A stretch of DNA of 64,000 nucleotides, from NCBI GenBank assembly GCA_025991245.1, contig BQMJ01000077.1, forward strand, positions 62,001-126,000, given 5' to 3'. The DNA comes from Galdieria partita (Eukaryota > Rhodophyta > Bangiophyceae > Galdieriales > Galdieriaceae). This document shows positions 20,201 through 32,409 of the stretch, one piece after another. Every line of letters starts with the position of its first letter. Position 1 is the first letter of the stretch. A program made the position numbers and the translations under genes. The notes beneath the pieces were generated by a model that saw only the letters and a program-made list of their open reading frames with translations, did not search any database and was not told where the DNA came from.

Positions 20201-22894
20201 ATGGAGCAAGTTTCTCATGGGTTACGTATGTTTCTGGAGAGTCCACAGTTTCGAAAGTCTTTAAGAATAACGATAGCTGCAGCAGCTGGAAACTTGTTCG
20301 TGTTTTATTCCATCTTTCACAACAATATAGAGTGTTTCTTGGGTATATATATCTATCTTGTGTTGGTTATTGTGGCTCAATGTGAACAACTGGGCGGAGT
20401 TATTCAGGCAGCAATACGTTTCTCTTATATAGCAGGTTTGGCTAGTGTTCTTGCTATAATAGCATTGGGTATTGCTCAAGGTAGTGCGGTTGCCTTGTAC
20501 TTTGTAGCTATGGTTGAGTTCTTCGTTGTTTCACTTTTGAGACTTGATCCAAAGGTCCGTGGATATGGAATATCTACATTTTTCCTATTAGGTCCTACCC
20601 TTATGGAGTCTGTAGGACTTTATCTTTCACAGTGTTGGCAGACTATATACGCAACTCTATTATCGGCGTTATTGGCTAGTGTTATTGCAGTTGTGGCCAC
20701 AATTCTGATATTTCCTGAAACTATTCAATCCAAACTGCGCAAAGCTATTCGAAATATGTCTCGTCAGGTCGAAGATATCGTAGAAAATTTGGATACTAAA
20801 CTATTCACCATGCCTTGCAGTAAACCCATAAGGAATGATGTGACAAGCTACATAGAGCCAACTACAATGATTGACTCGGTAACTCCCATGGATAAGAAAG
20901 AGACTCCCAGCTTCCTTCAAGAAGCACCCCATTTACTACTTCAACTATGGCAAAGTTTAGCAGCTGCTTTTGATGATCCTACCCTTCGTCCTCTTTCCGT
21001 TGCTTTAGATGATGGCGACTGTATTCTGAAGAAATGTGCAATCATCAATGCTACTATTAGAGACTGCATGAGACTTTGTAACTTTTTGTATTATGAGCCA
21101 ACTTTTTTTCCTCCTTGGCAATGTGAACCACGCGAAAAATGGATGCCTATATTGCAACAATGGCAACATTTGGTTGCTCATCTAGAGTCTCTCAATCAGG
21201 TTGTACGCAGAAATGAATGTTTTCATACGGAATACCTTTCTGAAAGTTTTGGAATACCCGTATATTCTATTAGAGATGCTTTATTGCATGTAAAGGAAAG
21301 AATACATCATCTCCAATCGTTTCAATCCGTATCATCGTCCGATCATTCGGACCATTCCAAACAAATGGCCAATCATGTCTTTGAGAGGATTTATGAAGAA
21401 TTTGCTCAAGTTAGAGAACAGATGTGGAAATCTGAAATTTTCTATGAAGAAAAAGCAGTCGATAATACCTTTCGTTATTCTGCTTTGGCATTTTTAGTAT
21501 ATGAACTGCGTGCAACACACGAGTCTTTACATTCATTGGAAGCTGCAATGCAGTCATTTAGTATGGCTCATCATCAACAGCGTTTCTCTATAGCAAAGAA
21601 CTGGTTGCCCATGTTGGACGAACTTTTATTACCTTTTCGAGGTTATCAAAGTGTACCTGCTTTGATCAAAGACAAAGATAATATTCAATATATTGTCAAA
21701 TTTATATTGTCATTGGCCATTATAGAGTTTCCTCCTCTCTTTGTGGCTCAGTTTTCCAGTTCTGCCAAGAATTTTATGCGAAATGAAAATGACATCTATG
21801 TGCTGATTTATGTTGCCATCCTCTTTTGGCAGAGTAAGGAGTCGTCTGTGTTTAGGAGTCTTTTGTATTTCTCTATCACTTTTGTAGCTTCTGCATTGGC
21901 ATATGCAGCAACAGTATTTACTCCCAATCACATATATGGATTGACATTGTGGTTAGCTCTTTGGACAATGATAGGTTTATTGATTGGTACTTATTATCCT
22001 GCTTATATTATGGGCACTTTTCCTTTAGCATTGGCACAATTTGGTATCATCAGCTGTGATTATCATCATTATACATTTACGTATGTGGCATCCCGTACGA
22101 TTTGTGTTTGTATTGCGTGTGGAGTGGTATTCGTATTTTCTACTTTCATATGGCCCTATTCCGTAGCTTTAAAATGTCGCAAAATGTTGAGCGGTGGATT
22201 GACTCAATTAGGACAGCTGTCCCAGTTGCAGTGGCAGTCCTTTCAACGGATATTTGTTGCCCATCCTTCCGTAGATACTCCAACAGATTCTGTGAGTCTT
22301 GTGAAACAAAAGATACAATCCATTGCCGGTATTTTATCTGGTGTTCGTATATTGGTGCAAGTTGAGTTGACTCCCAATTATCGTAAAAGTTCTATACCCA
22401 CTTTGGTAGATGTGATTGGATTTGGTCTCCGAAGACATCGCATTCTAACTGAAATAGTGGAAATGAAACCGCTCAAGGAAAATTCTTCATGTAGCATGTA
22501 TCAAGTGTTTAGTCAGCTTATTCAAAATATGGAGGAGAGTTTACCACATATTTCCCATATATTCTCATTAGCAAGTGAGCACATTGTACCACCTAGTAAG
22601 AAACGCAAGAAGCCAGAGGAGTTGATGGAATATTTGACCATTCTTCGAAAAGACAAACAAGATATTCTATTTGCTTATTTACAAGGTAGACAAGAGCTGT
22701 TTCGTCAATGGCATTCTCAACGATTGGACAAACTATTACAGCGAAAGAATGTCGATTCTTTGGAACATCCATTTGTGAGTATCGATGATTCCTTCCGATT
22801 TCATGCGTGGTTGTATGCTTATTTGATACATCTGGATAGCATCGAAATGATTGGACAAGTAGTTGTTCGTATGAGATATTCACAAAAAGCATAA
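20201..22894 (+). CDS. FUSC-like membrane protein (aromatic acid exporter / Bre4-related)
   Basis: Intronless, 897 residues. Two hydrophobic bundles flank a long cytosolic segment. The first, residues about 20-190, contains several helices (TIAAAAGNLFVFYSIF, IYIYLVLVIVAQ, ASVLAIIALGIAQG, LLSALLASVIAVVATILIF). The second, about 490-660, contains FILSLAIIEFPPLF, LIYVAILFW, ITFVASALAYAATVF and LTLWLALWTMIGLLIG. This duplicated layout is that of the fusaric-acid-resistance / DUF2421 group found in fungi, plants and algae. Export of organic or aromatic acids is a family-level guess. The stop codon is 15 bp from the stop codon of the convergent Aquarius gene. Confidence 0.85.
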   Translation: MEQVSHGLRMFLESPQFRKSLRITIAAAAGNLFVFYSIFHNNIECFLGIYIYLVLVIVAQCEQLGGVIQAAIRFSYIAGLASVLAIIALGIAQGSAVALYFVAMVEFFVVSLLRLDPKVRGYGISTFFLLGPTLMESVGLYLSQCWQTIYATLLSALLASVIAVVATILIFPETIQSKLRKAIRNMSRQVEDIVENLDTKLFTMPCSKPIRNDVTSYIEPTTMIDSVTPMDKKETPSFLQEAPHLLLQLWQSLAAAFDDPTLRPLSVALDDGDCILKKCAIINATIRDCMRLCNFLYYEPTFFPPWQCEPREKWMPILQQWQHLVAHLESLNQVVRRNECFHTEYLSESFGIPVYSIRDALLHVKERIHHLQSFQSVSSSDHSDHSKQMANHVFERIYEEFAQVREQMWKSEIFYEEKAVDNTFRYSALAFLVYELRATHESLHSLEAAMQSFSMAHHQQRFSIAKNWLPMLDELLLPFRGYQSVPALIKDKDNIQYIVKFILSLAIIEFPPLFVAQFSSSAKNFMRNENDIYVLIYVAILFWQSKESSVFRSLLYFSITFVASALAYAATVFTPNHIYGLTLWLALWTMIGLLIGTYYPAYIMGTFPLALAQFGIISCDYHHYTFTYVASRTICVCIACGVVFVFSTFIWPYSVALKCRKMLSGGLTQLGQLSQLQWQSFQRIFVAHPSVDTPTDSVSLVKQKIQSIAGILSGVRILVQVELTPNYRKSSIPTLVDVIGFGLRRHRILTEIVEMKPLKENSSCSMYQVFSQLIQNMEESLPHISHIFSLASEHIVPPSKKRKKPEELMEYLTILRKDKQDILFAYLQGRQELFRQWHSQRLDKLLQRKNVDSLEHPFVSIDDSFRFHAWLYAYLIHLDSIEMIGQVVVRMRYSQKA

Positions 22895-22909
22895 GAGAAT
22901 CTCGAGTAT

Positions 22910-23865
22910 TTATGATGGTAACCATGAAGGATTGTCTCGAACCCATTGTTGAATATACTTTGCCATATCCACACAATCACTTATTTCTACCAGTCTGTCC
23001 TGGTCAACGGTATCATTCAACTTTCTACTTGTGATTCCGTATCTTGAATAGGCAACAATAAATACGAAAGATTATTCTTATCAACAAACTCACCTTTCAT
23101 CTGTGACCAATTGCAATGCATCGTGGCATCGACTAGACAACAACTAGACAAACATTGTTTGTGAACTGCAAACCACCCTTTCAACTTACCTCTAATCCTT
23201 CTTTCCATTCACCGGGATATTGTTGGAACAAAGGCAAGTAACCAAAGATATAGAGACCTAAACGAGCTCTCGAAGTTGCCACTACCCAACGACGAATGTC
23301 TCGAACATGTCCCACTTGTTTGGTTCGTACCATCGATAACAAAATATAATCATTTTGTTGACCTTGATATTTATCTACGGTTGTTGTCTTTGGCATTCCT
23401 AATGATGGATTCCAAGCAATTCGATGCTGTAAAACCTCCTTTAACAATTCTTTCTGTCCTTTATACGTTGTTAAAATGGATATCTATGCAAATCAACATT
23501 TCAATAAGAGACTCATACACTTGATGCTTACCCTTTCTCTGGGATATCCTAATAATCTCATGTATTGATAGACAGCCGCAATCCACTCAGCTTCTACCAA
23601 ATTTTGATAAAAGAAGGGTACAGGTTGAGATTCGCTCTGCCCATCACCAACAGATATCCACTGATATTCAAAACGAAATCCAGGATTCGCCAATGAATAA
23701 CTATGTATATTCATAAAATGGGTAAGAGTTGTTCAAATAGTCATCATCCATACCTTTGAGAACAATCATCCACCATCAAAGTGGACAAATCTTTCAAATG
23801 GGGATAACACCATCGATATATATCCGCAATAGTTGGTCTGGCTCTTCCCTTTTCAAAGTTCAATA

Positions 23866-23900
<35 letters not shown>

Positions 23901-26900
23901 TTCTTACTTGAACATCCAAGACAACACGATGCATACCCAAACGTAACAATCGGGTATAGAGACTTTGTTGCAAGTTACAATACTTTGCCAAAGCTCTGCT
24001 TTTCACGACAGGAGGTAACTAAAAACATTGCGCTTCAGCAAACTCTCTCACTCCTAATCATTCTTTCCTACTTGGCGATGATCTCCGAGAAGAATACAAC
24101 GCTTCAAACGTGGCTCATTACAACCAAAATCGGGTTTTTGTAATATCATCGGAATAAAAGTTTCCACTTCCAATACCTAAATCAAGGTGATGACCTCATT
24201 CACTGCTTCAAGTTATTGTTTCCTTACCTGAGCACTCTCTTCCATAATAAACGTATCATATTTTAAACCCATTTCTAGATAATCCTTTCTACGTATCGAA
24301 GCATGTGTACAAGTCATTGCAATAATTTTTGCCTAGAATGTTTGAATTCTTGTTAGTCAATAGAGTATTGGACATACTTGTTTCAAGAGGACATAATCTC
24401 CTCTCTCTTTCTGATTACGAAGAAGTTCCAATGCTCTAAAAGCTTCAAGTTCCTCAAACAAATGATCCAAATAATGAAAACAGCCCTTTGCTGATTGCAA
24501 GTCTTTCTGATAGGATTCTAAAACTCAATCAGTCAACAACAAGTTGTACAAGATTCTTGGATAGACAAACCTCCACGGAAAATACTCGATGAATCAGAAT
24601 ATTGTTGTGAGAAAAAGCTGTGAAATGGAAAATGTTGAGCTATCCATGAAGCTTTGGATTCTTCATCTTCTATTTGGTCGAGTTGAACAAAGAACTCTCT
24701 TTTCAAAGGTAATATATGAGTGTGGTATAATAAAAGAGCATTTTCACAAGAATATCCATAGTCACCCTATTCTCAATCTAAGTATCCAAGTTTACAACAA
24801 CAATCAAATAACTTACGGGTAATAACATGGACTCTGCTAAAAGTTTAACTTGTTGCAAATTATCCAATCTCTTCTGTAGCATATAATTGACTCGACCTTC
24901 ACGACTAAAGGAATCCATAAGTCCCAATTCCTCTTCACCATGACCTAGTCTCAATATATCTTTGGGATCGATATCTCTCTACAAACATGATATTATCAAT
25001 ATAGTCAACATTTTCTCAGTGCTGCTTACCTGTAGAATCTTGACAAAAATATCATTCAAGGCATTATTTGAATGAGTAACTAACAATATGCGCTCTTCGG
25101 GATATGAATGATAAAGATTGGATATAATTTGAACAGCAACATCAGTCTTTCCTGTCCCAGGAGGACCCACAATCTGAATGAAATAGTATCAAAAGAATAT
25201 GTCCTTTTGCTTGTTGCCCACTTACCAAAGACAGTCCTTGTTTCATGCCATGAAGAATGGCTTCGACTTGCTTAGGTGTAAAAGCAACTTGATTATGCTT
25301 TCGAGTGGGATAAGGACCTAAATATTCCTTCTCAACAGGCACTGCTTCGATATGTAAGCATTTGTTGTTGTCTTTGGCATGAAAATGCCACTGCCAATAA
25401 TTGCAACTCTCTCCTAATGAATCTTTAGAAACTCTTAAGAAACAAAAAGTCAACCTACCTGTATTTGTTATAGAATAAGAAGGAATATTCATTCCTTTCA
25501 AACATGTTTCCATATGAGACAAAGAAATAAAAGTATCTTCCCAATTGATTTGCTTTCCAATAAAGGATTCGAAAGAAGACTCCGTGTCTCCATAACTAGA
25601 GGCTCTCCATCATTGCTCGTACCATATAAATATTCATACTTACCCCAATATTATGTCTAACAACCATTTGGGAATGTAGTTTGAATAATGTAAAAAGATA
25701 TCCTTCAAAGTGTCCAACACTCCTCGAAAATTATTTTCTTGTGGTTTACGTCTCATTATCAAATTGAAACTAGGCTCCTTCTCAATCTGCGGAATTCGAT
25801 ATTCCAATTGAAACTTACTGGTCGGGACTATCCATTATATATAATCCTTGCAAATCCTTCTGGTCCATCTGAAACTGAGTTGCATCCAAGTATCCTCGAA
25901 TAGTTCGTCTGGTAGAAACTACTTTCGACAAGTAGGCTTGTCTTTCAATCGATGGAATCTGATCATCCATTATGGACTAAACTTGATCGAATCACCCTTT
26001 CCATACCTCGTTTCCATCAACATCCACTGGACCAACCACTTGAAAAGAGCGAACTGCAACTACTCCATATCTCTCCGTGAATTCCAAATATCCCTGTTCT
26101 CTTTGCTCATCTTCACTTAGTGGTTTCTATTCGTAAGAGCTACATCAGTACAACAATGACATATAGACATATATATATATATATATCTATACCTGTATAC
26201 TTAATAGAAATAATATGTCATTCTCTCCAATATGATCCCATTCTTGTCTATACTTGTCAGAAATGGATTCAAGATCATAGGAGATGTCCATTTTCACATA
26301 TTGAGGAACCTCCGAATCCAATCTTGTTGGGGCCTTTTCGTATATCGATAAGCTATCTAAAGGAATAACCATTCTAGACCATCCTAATATAAAGAATCAA
26401 TGTCTATAAAGAAAATTCTCTATCAGTGACCCGACATACCTCTAAACTGTGTTCTTCCCATGTCTCCTAAATAAGGATTCAATCTTTCCAAAGCATCTTC
26501 CATTTCTTGACGTATAGAATATGCAGCTTCCATTCGAAACAAAGTAAAATGTCTCAATACAAAATCTCCAATACTTAGATACTAACAAACAAAGAAATCC
26601 ATGAATAAAAAGCCTAATATCAAATGACAGTGGTCCTACCTGTAGATTGAGCTTGGGTAAAGCTAGTGGCTCGTCTAGATAAAGTTCTTCTTCTAAACTG
26701 GAAAGGGTATCGTCCCAAATATCTTTTTCGGTAGGATTCGAAGCGATATTCTATATAGCAGTAGTCGTTGGAATAATCGTACAACGAAATAACAAAAAAG
26801 TCTTGTACTTACATGGAAAGTTTCATATTTCCAAGGATAAAAACTTATTCTCTCGACAATGCAAGATAATACAAGTGAAGAATCCACACAAATATTCGCA

Positions 26901-28334
26901 CCACGATAGGGCAGACATTCCAATTCAACAGCAAGCTCAATCAATTGCTGCTCAGAGAGTTTGCTGAGTTGGTTGGAGAGATAATCTGCATTCCTAAAGA
27001 TAGTTTAAAAAAGATGCATACATGACATAATAAGAAACGGATATTACTTACGTTAATTGAGAAGCTCCTAAAACAGTCAACTCTTTTAATTTGGGAACTT
27101 GTCTGAATATCCATTTCTGTAAAGACAAAATTCTGTCATGATATTCAAATAATACTAAACAACTCTTAGCTCTATGCTTTGTCACACAAGTCCAAGTAAG
27201 ATCTTACATTCTTCTCGAGAAAGCGGTTCGCCATTATCGTTATCGATAGGAAATCTTTCGTAAAAATAAAGCATATCGGCAAAACTTTTTTTGGACAATT
27301 GGAAGCAGCAAATTTACATAAAAAACTAGATTTACCTTTGTAAATTAGCCAACTGGTCCCAATCTTTGTGTTGACGTAAACGCAACTTGAGAGATACATC
27401 AAATTGATAATCGTTCAAAAAAACACAAAAGAAACGCCGAGTTGGTAACTGCCAAAGTAACTCTACAAACAACTCCAGAATCCGTTCCAAATACCTTAAA
27501 GGGTAGACAGACTTTTCACAATGAGAAGAAATAACGATATAGAGAATCAGCGAAAGGTCTTACGTGTTGTAAATCAACTGAACTTTCCGAATGTCGCGTC
27601 TGCATTTGCTCATCTAAAGTTTTTTCTATTTCTCGAGCAAGAAATGGAATAAAATCAGCCTCAAGATAAGCTACACCAAATATTAGTCTCTTTCCTTGCA
27701 ACAAGGCAACCTTACGTCTTCCTTCTTGTTCGAAACTTTGTTTCCTTGCTTCAACTTTCCTCCACATTTTCTTCAACTGTGGATATTTCTCAAATTGTTT
27801 GTTTCGAGTCTCAGGAGACACGTGAATGAAGAGAGGCAAAGAAATCAACGAAAAAGTTTGTTTCCGCAAAATCGTCAAATCTTGTCTTCTAAACGCCAAT
27901 AAAAGAAAAAATACTCGTCTTTCTTGTTCAAAGAAGTCTAAATAACTACAACTTGAGACAGCCTTAGAAAATTGTTCCAAAAGGCACACAAAGGCTTACT
28001 TTTTAGAGCTTATTGATAACAAGTGATGAAAAAACGTGTCAAAGGCCTCTTCATCTCTAAGCCATTCCCAACAGTCTTCAGTAGCCTTGTGACTTTCACA
28101 AACCAAGTTGACTATGCTAAGAACGTGCAAGTCACTACAAAGCTTGGCTTCACGAGAATAACAAGGCCATAAATATAATTGCAAATATTCCAGTCTATCC
28201 AATATACTAGCACTGGCAGTATCTTTCGTCAAAGGAAACAAGGATTCCACCAATTTCTCGTCTAGCACTACGGGTTGTTCCTTTTCCAACCAAGCTTGCT
28301 TGGCTAACTGCACAAGTTGTTGTTCTTGTGCCAT
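22910..28334 (-). CDS. AQR: Aquarius-like intron-binding spliceosomal RNA helicase
   Basis: SF1 helicase of the spliceosome that contacts intron sequence upstream of the branch site. The gene runs from an ATG at 28334 to a TAA at 22910 and is split by roughly 25 introns of about 45-60 nt; I did not fix every boundary. The N-terminal armadillo-like part includes [22 protein letters not shown]. Helicase motifs: [17 protein letters not shown] (motif I, near 25150), [17 protein letters not shown] and MEESAQ (motif II region, near 24240), LLGDHRQ (near 24080), [34 protein letters not shown] and [15 protein letters not shown] (motifs V-VI, near 23300). These match human AQR closely. The C-terminus is shorter than the human one, ending after MAKYIQQW. 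It diverges from the Tim44-like gene over 122 bp. Confidence 0.92.
23868..23897. repeat. (AT)n microsatellite in an Aquarius intron
   Basis: About fifteen TA units lie beside a splice donor on the minus strand. Two shorter (AT)n tracts occur near 26168-26187, also in this gene, and at 29517-29532 in the next intergenic region. Confidence 0.9.
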
Positions 28335-28447
28335 GAGAAGAAATAAGCGCGCTAATTCTTGAAGAAACGATAAAAAGTCAAAAAGCAATCAAAGTCTTTT
28401 TTTCGTCGATATTTGCGCACTTTTCTAATCCAAATCGTATTTCACTG

Positions 28448-28456
28448 TTTGGCGAA
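28448..28456 (+). promoter_or_regulatory. TTTGGCGAA element at the Tim44-like start
   Basis: It directly abuts the ATG at 28457 in the 122-bp bidirectional promoter shared with Aquarius. It is another instance of the TTTGGCG core seen near other starts in this window. Confidence 0.35.
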
Positions 28457-29375
28457 ATGTTGCCACTGAACAAGTTCAACGTGATGAATACTACTCGTAG
28501 TTTGCAAAAGTACTGCAACAAATTTTATGGTTTGGAACCAAACTTGAGTAAGTTATTTATGAGAAGTTTACATCAATCGATTGCTTTTCACTTTTCCGTG
28601 GACCCTGAAGAAAAACCCAAAGACGACGATACTAGCAAGAAGGAGTCGTCTCGAGTAGAAAAAGGCCAAGAACCCGAAAGCAAGGTTCAAGATAAAACTA
28701 GGGGAGAATCTTGGAGAACTTCTCAATCAAGAACGATCAACGCTTTCTCCAAGGTGGTACAGGAAACGAATCCTCGTCTGCAGCCTGTTGACCTATTCAG
28801 AAAGTTTCGAATATGGATGATACAACGGGCTCTGCGTAGTATATGGGGTGAAGAGATCTTTACTGACGAACTGTTTTTGGAGGGTGCATCCAGTGCTCTA
28901 ATGACAGTTTTCGACTGTTTGGAAAAAGGGGACCTAACTTTGTTAGAGTAAGTAAGAAACAGTCTTCACCCAGTCAATTGAGTTGTTTCATAATAGGGAC
29001 GCTTTGGGAGAGGAAATATATAATGCTTTGAAAGAACAGGCAGAACAGGCAAAGGAACAACCACACTTCACATTGAAAGAGATAATAGATAAGCAAGTGT
29101 CTAATGCTTTTCGATATATTGATGTTCCGAAGAAAGTTTCTTTCGTGGCTTTAGATGTAGAATTTCTTATGAAACTTGTTATTCGAAGTCCTTCAAATCT
29201 CTCAGAGGAGGAGAGTAGTAAACAACAACAAGAAGAAGAATACTATGGAATCACTGAAGTTCGTTTTGAGAGTCCCCTTAGTCGTGTACCTATAGATCCT
29301 CAAAAGAAAATCCAAATAATCAAGGCAGATTTTGTAAAGGAACCAGACTGGAAGCTAACAAGAATTTTGAAATGA
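28457..29375 (+). CDS. Tim44-like domain protein, mitochondrial
   Basis: Two exons, 28457-28947 and 28997-29375, giving 289 residues. The N-terminus is basic and amphipathic with no acidic residue in the first 25 (MLPLNKFNVMNTTRSLQKYC), typical of a mitochondrial presequence. A Lys/Glu-rich linker follows. Residues about 125-289 fit the Tim44-like/L45 fold: IFTDELFLEGASSALMTVFDCLEKGDLTLLEDALGEEIYNALKEQ, then a beta-rich end (KKVSFVALDVEFLMKL, KKIQIIKADFVKEPDWKL). It could be an import-motor partner, Mba1/mL45-like ribosome receptor or another family member. It is the last ordinary gene before ATPase fossils begin. Confidence 0.75.
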
Positions 29376-29696
29376 GTAAATGTTTTGTAATTTTAGCATA
29401 GTTGATGTTTGATATTGAATATATATTCTTTCACAAGATCAAATCGACAGTTACTACAAGGCAGTTCTTCTCCTGATGGTTATGACATGCTTCAAGTCCT
29501 CCATTATTGTTGTAAAATATATATATATATATGTTTTCATATCTCCATTGAAGAATTGTTTTTATGAAAGTTATAGACAGAATCAAATCGGTTATTTTCT
29601 GTCGCAAAGGAATGAATATAAATTATTCTCAGCAGTGTACTCGAACAGATGATATATGAAACTTTGTAATGTCGGCATCTTGTCGAGGTTTCGATT
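29376..29696. other. Intergenic spacer at the housekeeping/subtelomere border
   Basis: AT-rich, with a short (AT)n tract at 29517-29532. No gene is seen. It ends abruptly at the left breakpoint of the first ATPase fossil. Confidence 0.6.
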
Positions 29697-31426
29697 TTTG
29701 TCTACTACTTGATAATCAAGACTGCCTGCTTGCAAGTTGGTATTCCAATGATGCGAAAGACGCAAGCCTACGAGACCGTGGAAATGGAAGCCTTGAACCT
29801 AGTCACACTTTTACGAGACATTTTAAACATGCGTACTGATCAGTTTGTTCTTGTTGCTTTTGATGAAGTTGGTGTGTTGGATACAAGAGGAAAATTTTTT
29901 GATCTAGAAGTGAATGACGAGGGTAGTGTTCGTCCATACTACGACTTCTTTCGTATTCTTTGGGAGCTTTGTCTAGAGGACAATGTATTCTTTATTGTTG
30001 TTGGGAAAAGCAAGGGTTTAAGTATTAAGAATTATACAGCTTCAGTATCAAAGGTTTTATTGCGTTTTATTTCTTTATCACCGTTAAACTCGTCCAGTAT
30101 CGTTGAATTCCTTGAAAAAAGTCATCTCGAAGAACAGGTTCATTATCGAGTTTGTGATATTCTATGTAGTCCTTCTTTTTCAGTAAATGAATTGGCAGAG
30201 GAACTATTGGAGTATACAGGTGGAGTTACTGGTTTGCTTACTCGTGCAGTGAATATGCTTTTGAATTATGTACAAACAAGAGGACAATCTTTTGGGTCGA
30301 AAGATGAATGTTTATCATGTATGAATGAAGATGGTTTTAGAACAGTTTGCTCTGAGCCGTTTGTAACACGTATATCAACTTTGGATGAGGATAGAAGAAG
30401 TTTGCTTGATATGCTACTAATGATGGCACTGTATCGTATACCCTTTAAAGCGGACGATGAACTCAACTCGGAGTCTTATTTATTTGATGCTGTTACTGAA
30501 ATGGGACTCTGTCGACATCCTATTGATAATAATACTTTCCAAGTGCTATTTCCAAAAGTATTTATTGGAGTCTTTGAGGAGCTAACATCTCTGTCCTTGT
30601 TAGAAAGGATACTTTTAGGATCACTTAATATAGAGCCAGTTGATTGTTTCTTTGCTTCCAAATGTCGAGTATTTGAAGGAATTGTTGCATTGCGACTTGT
30701 TTTGATGCTATCGTCAACAATATGAAGTGAGTTTAGGGAGTTATTGGGTAGATTATCTGCCACATGGAAAGAAATGAAACTTCCTATCAATGGACCTTCA
30801 CCTCTTCATTACATGATGTCGGTTAGTCGTGGTAAAAAAGAAGAAATAAATCAAACAAGGAAGAGAAAACATTTGGATGTGATGAATGGAACGAGATTAT
30901 TCACGAAGCACTTTGTTTTGACAAGGTCTATATTCCAAAGGAAGCGAATTCTTATAGTCCTGATATCATGTTCAAATTACAATCTCCCGATGACTCCAAC
31001 GTTCTTATGGTGGGAGTAGCTTGTAAAGGTCATAGGAAATCGGAAGGAATTGGCTGGTCAGATATTATTGAAGAAGCTAAAAAATTTCTTTATCCTGTTT
31101 TTAATGAATTTTTATCCCAAGCATTGAAAATTTGTCATTGTATGCTTATTATAGTTGGTACAAAGTTAGCACTCAATGTTGCAAGCGAGTTGGGTAATCA
31201 GAGTCGATGTTATACGAGTGGAATGTTTACTGGAGGGAATTCTTTTAAAATTCCTCCTAATTGTGAACTTGTTGTTCTTTGTAGAAGCGATGTAGAAATG
31301 TTTGTTGAAAGAGAAATATTGAATGGAATTGAAAGAGCATTCTCTACGAGTGATCGACCCGTTTTGAAAAACTTTGGTCTCGGTCTACTTCAAAGAGTAC
31401 GTCGCAGTTTCTTGAGTTGGCAATAA
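29697..31426 (+). pseudogene. Broken subtelomeric P-loop ATPase, copy A
   Basis: Related to the intact ATPase at 37325-39433 but lacks its first 124 residues, including the Walker A loop. It starts at the equivalent of Tyr125 and carries Walker B (LVAFDEVGVLD), the TGGV motif and the C-terminal nuclease-like module (SPDIMFKL, MVGVACKG). It looks broken, with at least two breaks besides the 5' truncation. About the first 330 bp are nearly identical to the intact gene, while the rest is much closer to copy B. Homology with copy B continues into the 3' flank to about 32068. Confidence 0.8.
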
Positions 31427-32068
31427 AGTTTGAATTCTTATATTCAATCACTCATTCGGTTGTTTTTATGACAAGCTGTAGACTAAATGTGTTTGAAAGC
31501 TTTTTTTTAAAATGTACTAGTTATTCCACAATATGGATGATTGTCGTTGAACAGCGTCAAAAGTTCGCAAGTTATATAATTGCTTGCATCTCTTTTTGGT
31601 TTTTGATGGAGTCTTTAGGTACATATTTACAAATAAATCGACTATCTATTCCAGTATTAATAGAGGAATACCGTCGTCGTGTTGGAATATTGTTACCGTT
31701 TATGTTAGCCTGAAACATAATATCAACGACAACTCAATTTTACTGGTTTGCAGCTTGTGTAAAGAAAAAGGAGGTCTGGTTGATAGCTCTAGAATTAACT
31801 TGTTGTCACTTTCAAAGTTTTCATTTCTTTGACTCATAAAACCACGAAGAACATGTTGAAAGATAAAGTTGATTCCAATTTTGAGTTGAAGACATTTTAT
31901 GATAAGAGTAAAAACAAAAACAGAGAGAGTCTAGTTCTTTCTAAATACACCTATTGCAGATGTAATTAACAATGAAATTGTACAGTTGCACTACTAAACT
32001 CGTTTAAGAATAATTCGACAAAATCCGATAAAATAATACAAAAATAATGGAAAATTAGGAAAATTGAC
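31427..32068 (+). repeat. 3' flank of copy A, duplicated at 36631-37240
   Basis: Noncoding sequence clearly homologous to the segment after copy B. Shared blocks include GTTGCACTACTAAACTCG and AATAATGGAAAATTAGG. The duplication therefore covered coding and downstream DNA together. Homology stops beside the small gene at 32074. Confidence 0.75.
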
Positions 32069-32073
32069 TTCGG

Positions 32074-32409
32074 CTATGTCGCCAGAGCAGAATTCTCCAA
32101 GAGACAATGAGAAAATTCTTTCAGTTCACAGAGAGTAAGGACAATATCTTCCACAACTGAGTATATTCTATCTGCCAGCTCATAAGCGTGTTCATCACTA
32201 TTGTCTTCTGTTGCAGAAAATAGATATCTTGACATACCGGCAAGATGTTGAAAATTATACTTACAATTCAAAGGACTGGTGCAGAACCCTATCGTCTGTG
32301 CCTAAAACGCGATAGGTTCCAAAATCTGTCTATCAGTCGAAATTCCTGAGCGCAGCTCATCCAGCTCTTCAAAAATCTTCGCCGGAATCGACGCCAAGTA
32401 ATCAGCCAT
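32074..32409 (-). CDS. Candidate small helical protein
   Basis: An ATG at 32409 opens MADYLASIPAKIFEELDELR; a downstream frame to a TAG at 32074 encodes HAYELADRIYSVVEDIVLTL and KEFSHCLLENSALAT. The two are in one phase but separated by a stop. Joining 32409-32309 to 32275-32074 through a 33-nt GT...AG gap gives 100 residues, but that intron would be shorter than others here, with a weak donor (GTTTTA). The composition differs from the flanking fossils, so I favour a real host gene, possibly a small coiled-coil subunit of a larger complex. Exon structure is uncertain. A TTGGCGG motif lies about 30 bp upstream of the ATG. Confidence 0.4.
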
